Source of the DNA: Opitutaceae bacterium TAV5
GTDB lineage: Bacteria; Verrucomicrobiota; Verrucomicrobiia; Opitutales; Opitutaceae
DNA: 64,000 nt
Direction of reading: 5' to 3'
NCBI GenBank assembly: GCA_000242935.3
Contig: CP007053.1
Span: 5,193,001 to 5,257,000 of the forward strand
Below are positions 49,763 through 58,300 of this stretch, piece after piece. A program made the translations under genes and the position numbers. Numbering within the stretch: position 1 is the stretch's first letter; each line of letters opens with the position of its first letter. Below the pieces are notes generated by a model. The model did not search any database. It saw only the letters and a list, made by a program, of their open reading frames with translations, and was not told the origin of the DNA.

Positions 49763-52534
49763 ATGAGTTCCATGATCCGATTCGACAAACCCTGCATCAA
49801 CGTCAGCGGTGCTCTCGAATACTTCCGTGAGCACATGAAACTGGGCGACTACCTGAGCGAAGGCAGCCGCGCGGAGATGCTTTGGGTCGGCAAGGGATCG
49901 CAACGGCTGGGATTGTCGGGCGTTTGCCGGCAGGACGACTTCGAGAGGCTTTGCTCGGGTCGGCATCCGGCGACGGGCGAAAGCCTTCTGGCCAGTGACA
50001 AGGGACAGAAACGACGGGTCGGATTCTTCGGGCAAATATCACCGCCGAAGGACGTTTCGATTGCGTGCCTCGTCGGAGGAGACAGCCGCATTGCTGTCTG
50101 GTGGACCGAAGCTGTTCGGGAAACCCTGCAAGAAATCGAGGCCGTCACCGCCACGCGCGTGCGTCGGGGCGGACTCAATGATGACCGGACAACGGGAAAC
50201 ATGGTGGCCGCTGTGGTCACGCACGAAGCAAACCGGGCGCTTGACCCGCAGCTTCACACCCATGTCTGCATCATGAACGTGACCTGGGACGATGAGGAAG
50301 ACCGCTGGAAGAGTGTGCAACCCTCCGCCTTCTATCGCCATCAGGGATTCTTCCGCGAGGTCTGCTACAACCGTCTGGCCGTGCGGCTTCGCGCGGCCGG
50401 CTACGAACTGGAGCGCGTCCGTGGAATCGGGTTCACAATAAAAGGGTTTCCCGGGGAACTGCGGGAAACATTCAGCAAGCGTCGCCACCATATTCTGGAT
50501 ACGGCCGCGGAAGCGGGCATCACCTCGCAGGACGGTTTGCAGGCTGTGACCGTCCGGACGAGACCCGACAAGGTCAGCGCATCTGCGGACGAATTACGCG
50601 AAGGCTGGGTCCGGGAAGCCGGCCCGGCCATCGGGACGATCCGCGCGGTGATCGCGCAGGCGGACGGCACGCCGGTCCCCGCCGCTGACAACGGACTGTC
50701 GCTGACAGACCCCGACGCGCTGGTGTCGGCCGAGGCGCATGTGTTCGAACGGCGGTCCGTAGTGGACGAACGACTGCTGCTGCGTGAAGCCCTGATTGTC
50801 GGACGGGGGCAGGTCTCGCTTGAGGGCCTTCGTTCCGCCATCGGCAAACGAGCGTCTTCCGGCGAACTGTTGCAAACGGGCGAGGATCTGGCCTCGCGTG
50901 AAGCTCTGGAATCCGAAGAGGAGTTTGTCGCGTGGGCGGAAGCGCACCGCGAGACCTGCCCGGTTCTCGGAAAAATGCCCGCGACCCATGATCTGGGTGA
51001 AGAGCAGGCCGCAGCCGTGGAAACCATATTGCAGTCGCGTTCTCGAGTGACGGTTTTTCAGGGCGACGCCGGCACGGGCAAGACCCGCTCGCTCAAAACG
51101 GTCGTGGCCGCCATCGAACAGGCCGGCGCCGGGATAAAAGCGTTCGGCTGCGCTCCGTCCGCCGGGGCCACGGATGTGTTGCGTCAGGAACTGACGCCGG
51201 AAGTGGCCACGTTGCAGCAAGTGCTGGTCAATCCGCTGTTGCAGGCGCAACTGCGCGGTCAGGTCATCATCGTGGACGAAGCCGGGCTGATGTCGGTGCG
51301 CCAGATGCGCGACCTGTGCCGGCTGGCGAAGACCTATGACTATCGGCTGCTGCTGGTCGGCGACACCAAACAGCATGGTTCGGTCGAGGCCGGCGACGCC
51401 TTGCGGGCAATCCAGAAGTTCACGAAGGTGCCGGTGGCCCGGCTGACGCAAATCCGCCGTCAGACCGACCCGAAGTTTCGCGAGGCGGTGGCCGATCTGG
51501 CCGCGGGCGATGCCACCGGCGCGGTCGCCCGCTTCCAGAAACTGCAGGCGGTGCAGGAAATCCCCAATCCGATCACGCTGTTCCGGAAGGCGGCAGAGGA
51601 TTACGTGCAGTCGATCCGCTCCGGCAAAAGCTGCCTGGTGGTCTGTCCGGTGTGGGAAGAGATTCACGCCTTCACGAAGGAGGTCCGTGCCCGGCTGCGG
51701 GCGGAGGGGATGCTCGCCGTCGAAGAACGGGTGATGCCGGTCACCTCGTCTTACGGTTTGACGCGCGAAATGCGCCGTCAGGCAGAAAGCTATGATCCGG
51801 ACGACGTGCTGGCGTTCCATCGCGAATCCGGCGGCTTTGCCGCCGGAAGCTATGCGAGCATCATCCATCGACGAGGCAAACTGCTCTATGCGCAGTGCGA
51901 GGATGGCACCGGCGAATGGATCGACCCGCGCAAGATCGGAGGCTTCGACGTGCAACACGCCCGACAGTTGCCGGTCGCCGTCGGCGAGCATCTCCTGATC
52001 GAGGCGAACGACAGATCGGCAAAACTGAAAAACGGCGACGTGGTCGAGGTCGCCGGTTTCGGCGACGACGGCGCCATCCTGCTCAGGGACGGACGGCAGA
52101 TACCGTCACGGTTTCGTCAATACACCTGCGGGTATGCGACGACCTCGCACTCCTCTCAAGGCAAGACGGTGGATCGCGGCATCCTCATCATGGGCGAAAC
52201 CAGCATCGCCTTCGGCAACCTCAAGCAGGCTTACGTGAGCAATTCGCGGTTCCGCGAAAGCCAGATGATCTACACCTCCGATATCGAGGCCGCCCGCGAG
52301 GCGATGGGCCGGTATGGCGACCGCCTGCTGGTTTCGGAAGTCATGCCGTCGAAATCGAAATCGGAACCGGCAAGCGTTGCTCCGCCGTCGGCGTCCTCCC
52401 CTCGCGCTGGCATGTTGTCGGGCATGTATGGTGGCATCCGGACCAGCGCCCGTGTCCTGCTGGGACGGTCTCCCCGCTTCCCCTCGGCGATCAAGTCCGC
52501 TCCGGCAGCGCAGTCATGGACCAAAGCAGCATGA
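49763..52534 (+). CDS. MobF-family (TrwC/TraI-like) conjugative relaxase-helicase
   Basis: 923 residues. The N-terminal relaxase domain shows the MobF start with candidate catalytic tyrosines (Tyr20 and Tyr30 in GALEYFREHMKLGDYLSEGS), then LWVGKGS, GFFGQISPPKDVSIACLVGG, and the metal-binding histidine triad (THEANRALDPQLHTHVCIMN at ~150-170). The C-terminal part is an SF1 helicase with Walker A FQGDAGTGKTRS at ~430-441, VIIVDEAGLMSVRQMRDLCR, LTQIRRQTDPKFREAVADLA and, near the end, GYATTSHSSQGKTVDRGILI. It nicks oriT, stays bound to the strand and unwinds it. Length is between TrwC (966) and shorter TraA proteins. A divergent T4CP operon and a candidate oriT are upstream. Intact. Confidence 0.95.
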   Translation: MSSMIRFDKPCINVSGALEYFREHMKLGDYLSEGSRAEMLWVGKGSQRLGLSGVCRQDDFERLCSGRHPATGESLLASDKGQKRRVGFFGQISPPKDVSIACLVGGDSRIAVWWTEAVRETLQEIEAVTATRVRRGGLNDDRTTGNMVAAVVTHEANRALDPQLHTHVCIMNVTWDDEEDRWKSVQPSAFYRHQGFFREVCYNRLAVRLRAAGYELERVRGIGFTIKGFPGELRETFSKRRHHILDTAAEAGITSQDGLQAVTVRTRPDKVSASADELREGWVREAGPAIGTIRAVIAQADGTPVPAADNGLSLTDPDALVSAEAHVFERRSVVDERLLLREALIVGRGQVSLEGLRSAIGKRASSGELLQTGEDLASREALESEEEFVAWAEAHRETCPVLGKMPATHDLGEEQAAAVETILQSRSRVTVFQGDAGTGKTRSLKTVVAAIEQAGAGIKAFGCAPSAGATDVLRQELTPEVATLQQVLVNPLLQAQLRGQVIIVDEAGLMSVRQMRDLCRLAKTYDYRLLLVGDTKQHGSVEAGDALRAIQKFTKVPVARLTQIRRQTDPKFREAVADLAAGDATGAVARFQKLQAVQEIPNPITLFRKAAEDYVQSIRSGKSCLVVCPVWEEIHAFTKEVRARLRAEGMLAVEERVMPVTSSYGLTREMRRQAESYDPDDVLAFHRESGGFAAGSYASIIHRRGKLLYAQCEDGTGEWIDPRKIGGFDVQHARQLPVAVGEHLLIEANDRSAKLKNGDVVEVAGFGDDGAILLRDGRQIPSRFRQYTCGYATTSHSSQGKTVDRGILIMGETSIAFGNLKQAYVSNSRFRESQMIYTSDIEAAREAMGRYGDRLLVSEVMPSKSKSEPASVAPPSASSPRAGMLSGMYGGIRTSARVLLGRSPRFPSAIKSAPAAQSWTKAA

Positions 52535-52554
52535 ACTCCTGAGCCACATCGCAC

Positions 52555-52920
52555 ATGAGCCTCAAACATTCGACCGACAAACCCTCGGTCGCGCGTCCCG
52601 CCGTGCCCGCATGGGGCCGCCTGGCCGAGGACGGCGAAGCCACACGAGCCGTTTGCTTCTGTATCGGGGAGAGAGCCGTTTCGTATCCCGCCGATGCGAT
52701 TGAACGCTGGGAGTTTTCTCCGGGTAACCCCGATGCGCTCGTGATTACGGCCGGACAAGAAACCGTCACAGTCCTCGGTCGCAAACTCGTCACGCTCCGC
52801 GACGCGCTCAATTCCGGACGCCTGCTGGAAGTGACCGTGACGGCAAAACCAACGGCAGGCGACAGCGCGGCGGAAAACGAAACCACCGTTTCGGAAATCC
52901 GTTTCGGCGTTGTCCAATGA
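52555..52920 (+). CDS. Hypothetical protein downstream of the relaxase
   Basis: 121 residues, no signal or membrane helix. Its centre (GRLAEDGEATRAVCFCIGER, then AVSYPADAIERWEFSPGNPD and ALVITAGQETVTVLGRKLVT) suggests a small beta-rich domain, but no family is recognised. The gene starts 20 bp after the relaxase stop, so it is probably co-transcribed and related to transfer. Confidence 0.55.
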   Translation: MSLKHSTDKPSVARPAVPAWGRLAEDGEATRAVCFCIGERAVSYPADAIERWEFSPGNPDALVITAGQETVTVLGRKLVTLRDALNSGRLLEVTVTAKPTAGDSAAENETTVSEIRFGVVQ

Positions 52921-53076
52921 CGCATCCGGGTATCGGTATGCTAACTACGTCTGCTCTATTGAACAAACCGCTCGTCGAATCGGAACGCGTCGGAGGGCCG
53001 TGACGGTGCGCAGGGACGCCTCGGAAGTAATTCAAGCCCTACCGGCCATGCGAATGGCTACCTAAATCCTGAAAAT

Positions 53077-53131
53077 CAACTAATATTTTAGTTGTTATTC
53101 TATTGAAATCCATTCAGAAACTAATATCTTA
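53077..53131. promoter_or_regulatory. Operator-like repeats upstream of hipB
   Basis: A perfect palindrome CAACTAA-TATT-TTAGTTG (53077-53094) and a near-copy of its left part, AACTAATATCTTA (53119-53131), lie within 60 bp of the hipB start at 53137. Paired operators of this kind are expected for HipB-type autorepression. The sequences do not match the E. coli hip operator TATCC-N8-GGATA. Confidence 0.6.
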
Positions 53132-53136
53132 TTTGG

Positions 53137-53433
53137 ATGATCCTGTTTTCACCCAAAGAGTTCATTCGGGACATTGCCAAAAAGGTCCAGACTCTCCGAC
53201 TCCAGATCGGCTGGAGCCAGCAGGAGTTGGCGCGGAGGGCCGGTATCTCCTTTGGCACTTATCAGCTTTTCGAGCAAACCGGCAAAATCTCCCTCGAACG
53301 GCTCTTCCTTGTTTCCGTCGCCCTGGGGCGCGAGGACGATTTCAAGGGCCTCTTTGCTCCTCTTCCGATCCGCTCAATTGAGGAACTCGAATCCAAGCCA
53401 ATCCGCAAACGTGGCAGAACCAACAAATCATGA
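53137..53433 (+). CDS. hipB: HipB-like antitoxin, XRE-family HTH
   Basis: 98 residues. A Cro/C1-type HTH occupies ~15-65 (IAKKVQTLRLQIGWSQQELA, then RRAGISFGTYQLFEQTGKIS, LERLFLVSVALG), followed by a short basic tail (KPIRKRGRTNKS). It would neutralise the HipA kinase and repress the operon through the palindromes just upstream. The stop overlaps the hipA start (ATGA), the usual arrangement. This family is close to the HipB/HipS-type antitoxins of the split-operon systems. Confidence 0.88.
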   Translation: MILFSPKEFIRDIAKKVQTLRLQIGWSQQELARRAGISFGTYQLFEQTGKISLERLFLVSVALGREDDFKGLFAPLPIRSIEELESKPIRKRGRTNKS

Positions 53434-54764
53434 ATCTTAAAGTCACCTTGCATGAAAAGACCGTCGGACAACTGGCCGACGATCCAGGCTCCGGGCGCAT
53501 CTATTTCCAGTATGACAAGGACTGGCCTGCGTCAGGACTCGAAATCTCGCCCCTGCAACTTCCCTCCGCAAGACAAGGGCTCTACACGCACCCGGACCCT
53601 ACCTTTTCCGGACTGCCCGGCGTTTTTGCCGACAGTCTGCCGGATCATTGGGGCCAATCCCTCTTGAATCTCCGTCTGAAAGAAGCCGGGATCGACCCGG
53701 AAACCGCGTCCCCGCTTGTCCGGCTCGGTTACATCGGCACAAGCGGCATGGGGGCGCTCGAATACCATCCGGCCATCGATTCTCCCTCTTCTCTTTCCCA
53801 GGCGGTTACCCTTGCGCAGGTGGACCGGGAAGCCTCATTCCTCCAAGAGGACAAACCTGTGGTCGGTCCTCCCGCCGCCACGCTGGCCCTTTTTCACTCG
53901 GGCTGTTCCGCTGGCGGCGCCAAGCCCAAGGTGCTCGCGGCATTGCTGCCCGATGGAAATCTGCGCATCGGCACGGACATTCCCGATAAAGCGCAGGGGT
54001 GGTTAATCAAGCTTTCGACCGTTCCTTTCGAGAACAAGGACTCCCGGCAGGAGGGCCGGCTCGAATACGCCTATTCGCTGATGGCAAAAGCCTCGGGCAT
54101 CGAGATGCCGGATACCCGGCTTTTCGAGATCGAAACCCCCAAGGGCAAACGCGGGCTTTTTGGCATACTGCGTTTTGATCGGAACGGTCCCAATAAAATC
54201 CATACGCATTCACTGTCGGGCCTTTTGCACCAGTCCTACCTGCTGTGCTCTTATGAGGACCTGGCCAAGGTCGCCTTTCGGCTCACCCGGGATCACGGCG
54301 CGCTCACTGCGATATTCCGCCGCCTGTGCTTCAACGTCCTCGCCCGCAATTGCGACGATCACGGAAAGAATTTCGCGTTCACCATGAGCGAAACCGGCCA
54401 GTGGGCGCTCTCTCCGGCCTTCGATCTGACGCACAGCCCGGGCCCCAACAAAATGGGAGTCCATGCAATGAGCGTTCAGGGAACGCGAAATCCTTCCCGA
54501 AACGATCTGCTCCGGTTTGCATCCGAATTCCAGATCAAGGATGCTGCTGAAGTTCTGGACCAAGTCCATCGCGCCATCGGACACTGGCCAGAGTTTGCCC
54601 ATCAGGCCGGACTCAAGGAAACAATTGCAGACCGGCTTGTCGTTGCTCTCGGGGAACCCCCGGCCCCCAAAGCGTCCGTCAATCAGGTTTCCCCTCGTCC
54701 GGCCAGACTCCGGTCCGGTCGGAGTAAAAACGATAACGGCCATGCTCCTTCAATCGGAATATGA
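53430..54764 (+). CDS. hipA: HipA-family Ser/Thr kinase toxin
   Basis: 444 residues with HipA N-terminal subdomain (SLPDHWGQSLLNLRLKEAGI; IGTSGMGALEYHPA), the KPKVLAAL segment of the P-loop/couple region, and the kinase core: FNVLARNCDDHGKNFAFTMS with catalytic Asp-Asp-His near residue 309, and WALSPAFDLTHSPGP with the metal-binding Asp around 330. In E. coli HipA phosphorylates GltX and causes persistence. No truncation is visible, so it is presumably active and kept in check by HipB. It marks the left edge of the defence/stability island. Confidence 0.93.
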   Translation: MNLKVTLHEKTVGQLADDPGSGRIYFQYDKDWPASGLEISPLQLPSARQGLYTHPDPTFSGLPGVFADSLPDHWGQSLLNLRLKEAGIDPETASPLVRLGYIGTSGMGALEYHPAIDSPSSLSQAVTLAQVDREASFLQEDKPVVGPPAATLALFHSGCSAGGAKPKVLAALLPDGNLRIGTDIPDKAQGWLIKLSTVPFENKDSRQEGRLEYAYSLMAKASGIEMPDTRLFEIETPKGKRGLFGILRFDRNGPNKIHTHSLSGLLHQSYLLCSYEDLAKVAFRLTRDHGALTAIFRRLCFNVLARNCDDHGKNFAFTMSETGQWALSPAFDLTHSPGPNKMGVHAMSVQGTRNPSRNDLLRFASEFQIKDAAEVLDQVHRAIGHWPEFAHQAGLKETIADRLVVALGEPPAPKASVNQVSPRPARLRSGRSKNDNGHAPSIGI

Positions 54765-54951
54765 GTTGCGTAATTGAATTAAAATACAAATGCGGTGTTC
54801 TCTGTGATCCGCTGCAGAAATTAGGCATATTCCAAGGAATTTCACGACTTGTAACGTCAGGCCGATGTGGACGAAACGATATTCTGTAGACGTAAATACT
54901 TCAGATACTCTTGGTTTGCATCTGAAAACGCGATTGGTAAGTCTCATGTAA

Positions 54952-55260
54952 ATGAGCCGCAACCTCGAATTTGAAACGAACATCGTTTGGTTAGAGCATA
55001 AGTTTCAATTCCCCTATGTAAGGGAATTTCATCTTAGCTGTTCTGCGAAGAAAGGTTGGGCAAAGAAGTGGGGATGTGGATACAGGGTGGTGGCGTATGC
55101 TGAACTATCCAACGAAGTCCGTACGGTTCAACGGCGTGTCACGCGTCGAGCATGGTATTTTGATGAACACGACCCTTATCCTGGTAACGATAAGCCAAAT
55201 GAAGCAGTGATACCGAATTTCATCACTGCGGGAAAAGAGAGCAAATATGGCCGCGTTTGA
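54952..55260 (+). CDS. Hypothetical small protein
   Basis: 102 residues, AT-richer than its left neighbours. Rich in aromatic and charged residues (NIVWLEHKFQFPYVREFHLS, then KKWGCGYRVVAYAELSNEVR). No family recognised. It is followed 15 bp later by the next ORF in the same direction, so it may be the first gene of the HNH-nuclease operon (54952-56961). Confidence 0.45.
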   Translation: MSRNLEFETNIVWLEHKFQFPYVREFHLSCSAKKGWAKKWGCGYRVVAYAELSNEVRTVQRRVTRRAWYFDEHDPYPGNDKPNEAVIPNFITAGKESKYGRV

Positions 55261-55275
55261 TCCATTCACACCCAG

Positions 55276-56178
55276 ATGACTTCCACTACTCAACTCAACA
55301 ACGAGGGGCTTGTTCTCGACGTAATCATAGACGGTGCAGCGGCTTTTGCCTATGATTGTAAATCGCCCAGATTGATCCTCCCAATCCAACTAAAACAAGT
55401 AGGAAAGGAACCGGCAAACATTGTCTATGAATTAGGCACGCTCTATGGTGTACTCCGCTGCGGGACGCAGCATGTTTCCGAAGCTAATCCTGAACCCATT
55501 GAGCAGATGGCCCAATATGGGGCACGGCATATACAGTTCACGTTTCAGCTTAACCACGAAAAATTAAACTGGTTGGAGGAGATGAGGGCTGGAACCGGGC
55601 AGATGAGTTTTAGTTTGTGCCTAAAAATTACTGTTCGAAAACTCGGAATAATCCCGCAACCTCAAAACCAGCCCCAACTACAAAACCAAGCATTTGTTTA
55701 TCTCAAGGGCTTCACGTGCCACTCGTCGGAAGTAAATGTTCACATTCCTCGTGACCGCTGGATATCCTCCCTAGAGGCGACAAACTTTGGTGCGATTCAT
55801 GTTTTTGAATTCCCCCGTGTTCCGTTGGAGTATCGCGAAACACTTAAAAATGCTTTTGCTGCCCTAAAAGAGGCCAAACACCTTCATCTGATGGGGTTCT
55901 ATGATAAGGCTATTGGTGAATGCCGCATCGCGTTGGATAAGTTTTGGGATGAGAGACCTAAGCGCTTAAAAGACGAATGGAAAACATACATGGGGGCCGG
56001 AGCGCACGTGTGGTTAGATCAAGCATTTACAGCTATCCGTCGTGGCTCAAATGAGCCTCATCACAATGCGGGATTAGGCCATGATCAATTTGAGTCGTTA
56101 GTTTTTATTAACCTAACCGCCAGCCTAGTCGCACATGTGGCACGGATGGGAGTCAAGGAAAGTCAAACTACCAAGTAG
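55276..56178 (+). CDS. Hypothetical protein paired with an HNH nuclease
   Basis: 300 residues, no signal peptide or membrane helix. The first half is beta-rich (GLVLDVIIDGAAAFAYDCKS, then ARHIQFTFQLNHEKLNWLEE). The second half is helical, with ALKEAKHLHLMGFYDKAIGE, CRIALDKFWDERPKRLKDEW resembling a HEPN-like or AbiV-type helical bundle, though no HEPN catalytic RxxxxH motif is certain. Lower GC than the flanks. The next gene starts 21 bp later, so the two probably form one operon, possibly an unclassified two-gene defence system. Confidence 0.65.
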   Translation: MTSTTQLNNEGLVLDVIIDGAAAFAYDCKSPRLILPIQLKQVGKEPANIVYELGTLYGVLRCGTQHVSEANPEPIEQMAQYGARHIQFTFQLNHEKLNWLEEMRAGTGQMSFSLCLKITVRKLGIIPQPQNQPQLQNQAFVYLKGFTCHSSEVNVHIPRDRWISSLEATNFGAIHVFEFPRVPLEYRETLKNAFAALKEAKHLHLMGFYDKAIGECRIALDKFWDERPKRLKDEWKTYMGAGAHVWLDQAFTAIRRGSNEPHHNAGLGHDQFESLVFINLTASLVAHVARMGVKESQTTK

Positions 56179-56199
56179 AACTTCAGCTGTTTTTCATTT

Positions 56200-56961
56200 A
56201 TGAAAGAACCGTCTTTGGCTACGATTAAGCATCTGTTCGCTCTTTCATGTAATCGCTGCGCGTATCCACAATGCGCTCTCCCGCTGGTAGAAGCTAATGG
56301 TGTCGTAACTGGCATAATCTGCCACATCAAAGCTAGGAGCCCCAAAGGACCTCGCTACGACAAAAAACAGACTGCAGAGCAAAGGCATCATGCCGACAAC
56401 CTAATTTTGCTGTGTAGTAGGCACAGTAAAATCATCGATTCGGACGCAAAAACCTACTCAGTTGAACTACTGAAGGAAATGAAGGAGATTCACGAGCGAA
56501 ATGGCTCCATTGATCTTCCGAATGGCGGTGGAAAGCAGGCCGATGCTCTTTTGGCTGCTTACCGAGCGATTCAAATTAAAGAAGTAAAATCGCTGAACAT
56601 TGATAGGCCTAGAACGGTAAATATCAGAGAAGTAAAGAAAAAGGTTATTATCAGTGCTCCTGAAGGAACTGTGGCCTCTGTTTTGGCAATGCGAAATTAC
56701 GCCAAGCATCTTATTGATAGATATAACGAATTTGCGGCATCTCAAGAAGGACGCATTTTTCGTTATCCTGCGATCTACGCTAATATTAAGAAGGAGTTTG
56801 GGGCAAAATGGGATATGCTTTCGGTCGGCCAGTTTCCGAACTTATGCGCCTACTTACATCGCCGCATAGACCGAACGAAGTTAGGACGAATAAATTCAAG
56901 CAAAGGCATTCCTAATTACTCAACTTATCACGAATTTCAGTCCAAGTATCCGCAAGTATAG
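56200..56961 (+). CDS. HNH endonuclease domain protein
   Basis: 253 residues. Residues ~15-80 form an HNH module: LSCNRCAYPQCALPLVEANG with three Cys, GIICHIKARSPKGPRYDKKQ with the first catalytic His, then HHADNLILLCSRHSKIIDSD with Asn and a Cys-x2-His pair. The rest (residues ~110-253) has a helical region with VASVLAMRNYAKHLIDRYNE and an end YLHRRIDRTKLGRINSSKGI. The HNH part resembles the nuclease half of Cap5-type effectors, but I see no SAVED domain behind it. It probably cuts DNA; operonic with the 300-residue hypothetical. Confidence 0.8.
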   Translation: MKEPSLATIKHLFALSCNRCAYPQCALPLVEANGVVTGIICHIKARSPKGPRYDKKQTAEQRHHADNLILLCSRHSKIIDSDAKTYSVELLKEMKEIHERNGSIDLPNGGGKQADALLAAYRAIQIKEVKSLNIDRPRTVNIREVKKKVIISAPEGTVASVLAMRNYAKHLIDRYNEFAASQEGRIFRYPAIYANIKKEFGAKWDMLSVGQFPNLCAYLHRRIDRTKLGRINSSKGIPNYSTYHEFQSKYPQV

Positions 56962-57427
56962 CACCAAATAAGAGCGGAAATTATTACACCTATTAATGTG
57001 CCTTTTTGCTCGACCAATGATCGCTGTAGACATAGGGAGTCACTGAGAAAATCGCTTACGAGACAACTGATGTAGGCAATATGATTTATACGACGGCAGG
57101 CCGTGCAGGCGAACGCCACTCGATACTCCAAACGGGTTTCCTCATTCCTCGCCGCAGTCCAATTCCGCTGCGCTATCAAAAACGCCCCCTTCCCCAGCCT
57201 ATATTCTTCCATTTCATCCGCAGTTTTGGACACTACCCGTGCTGGGTTTCCTTCGGCTTCATCTTTTTCCCAGATTTCTTTTATAAAATGGCCTTTTCTG
57301 GGGAAATATCACCCAATTTTCAAATATTAACTCCTTCTTTGATAGAAAATTAGAGACCTTTTCAGCATCGACCAAATATTGCAATTTCCCTGCGAATCTA
57401 GCATCATGAAAACAGAATTGAATGTGA
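56962..57427. other. Intergenic region between HNH and AriB-like genes
   Basis: 466 bp between convergent genes. A short minus-strand frame at 56937-57233 and plus-strand frames have no recognisable motif. The stretch 57080-57200 is noticeably more GC-rich than its surroundings, so it could be an old gene fragment. No terminator is evident. Confidence 0.4.
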
Positions 57428-58300
57428 CTAAATTTGATATCCGCTGCAGGAAAAGTGGGTAATTAGGGCTTGGGCAAATGACATTTTTCGGATTTCGTTT
57501 TTATCAATGGAGATTCTGCAGACGCGTTCTATTGCATCGCCATCCCATTCATTTGCCGAATGGTTTCCTGCGAAAAACATTAATGAGATGGCGCAAAGCT
57601 CAAATAAGTCGTGTCCGCGGCAAATGCGATTGTTCGGAAGCTCACGGATATGAGGATTTGAATTTATGAATATTTCAATATCATTGAGCGTATAGGAGAT
57701 ATTGTGGCGGGAAAGTCCGCGTATATGGGCCAAGAAGGAATTGGGATCGAATTCTAAGGATCGCTTGTCGATGAAGCGGGAATGAGATAATCCCTTGAAC
57801 GACAGCGGTGGCAGGTTGTTGTTGGTTTTGTAACTTGATAAGATCCGCCAATAGCCAATTTTTCTGCATTCGGAGAATATCTTGGATTTTATTGCCTCTA
57901 TACCGCCAGCTTTAACGATTTTTTGACCTGATCCAAACTCTCTTAAAAAAACGTCAACTGCAGTAGAAATGAATAGGGTTACATCTAGATCTCTATGGTC
58001 TGTTTTTATAATATTTGGGGCAAAATTCTTTACCGAAGGTATATCATGGTAATCGCGATCTATTAATCCAATTATGTTGATTGGTTTCACTTTTTCTAGG
58101 AGTCGAAGAACTTCGACTACGGCTTCCCATCCAAATGCAGGTAGCACTACGTGATTCTTAAGGTCAAATATACGTGTTAACAGTCTAGAGTCTGCATCGC
58201 CTTCTACGATTAAAAAAATGCCAAGTTTGTCGACAGCGCTCATCTGCACCTCGTTGGCCAATTCCGCAGGAGTAGGCTTAAGACTCACGAATACCTCCAT
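57428..58300 (-). CDS. DUF4435/TOPRIM protein, AriB-like (PARIS)
   Basis: 290 residues. The TOPRIM-type core is visible: LGIFLIVEGDADSRLLTRIF with acidic VEGDAD (~32-37), then VKPINIIGLIDRDYHDIPSV with the Asp-x-Asp pair at ~81-83 (IDRDY), matching DUF4435/OLD-type nucleases. The start at 58300 overlaps the ATPase gene by 23 bp. A DUF4435 protein encoded with an ABC-type ATPase is the architecture of PARIS (AriA-AriB), where AriB is freed from AriA by a phage anti-restriction protein and cleaves tRNA. Assignment is by architecture; the nuclease target is not derivable here. Confidence 0.75.
   Translation of the reverse strand: MEVFVSLKPTPAELANEVQMSAVDKLGIFLIVEGDADSRLLTRIFDLKNHVVLPAFGWEAVVEVLRLLEKVKPINIIGLIDRDYHDIPSVKNFAPNIIKTDHRDLDVTLFISTAVDVFLREFGSGQKIVKAGGIEAIKSKIFSECRKIGYWRILSSYKTNNNLPPLSFKGLSHSRFIDKRSLEFDPNSFLAHIRGLSRHNISYTLNDIEIFINSNPHIRELPNNRICRGHDLFELCAISLMFFAGNHSANEWDGDAIERVCRISIDKNEIRKMSFAQALITHFSCSGYQI

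Noticed and set aside
56200-56961. CBASS effector Cap5 (HNH-SAVED)
   Set aside because: The HNH half fits, but no SAVED-like region can be read behind it and no CD-NTase lies nearby.
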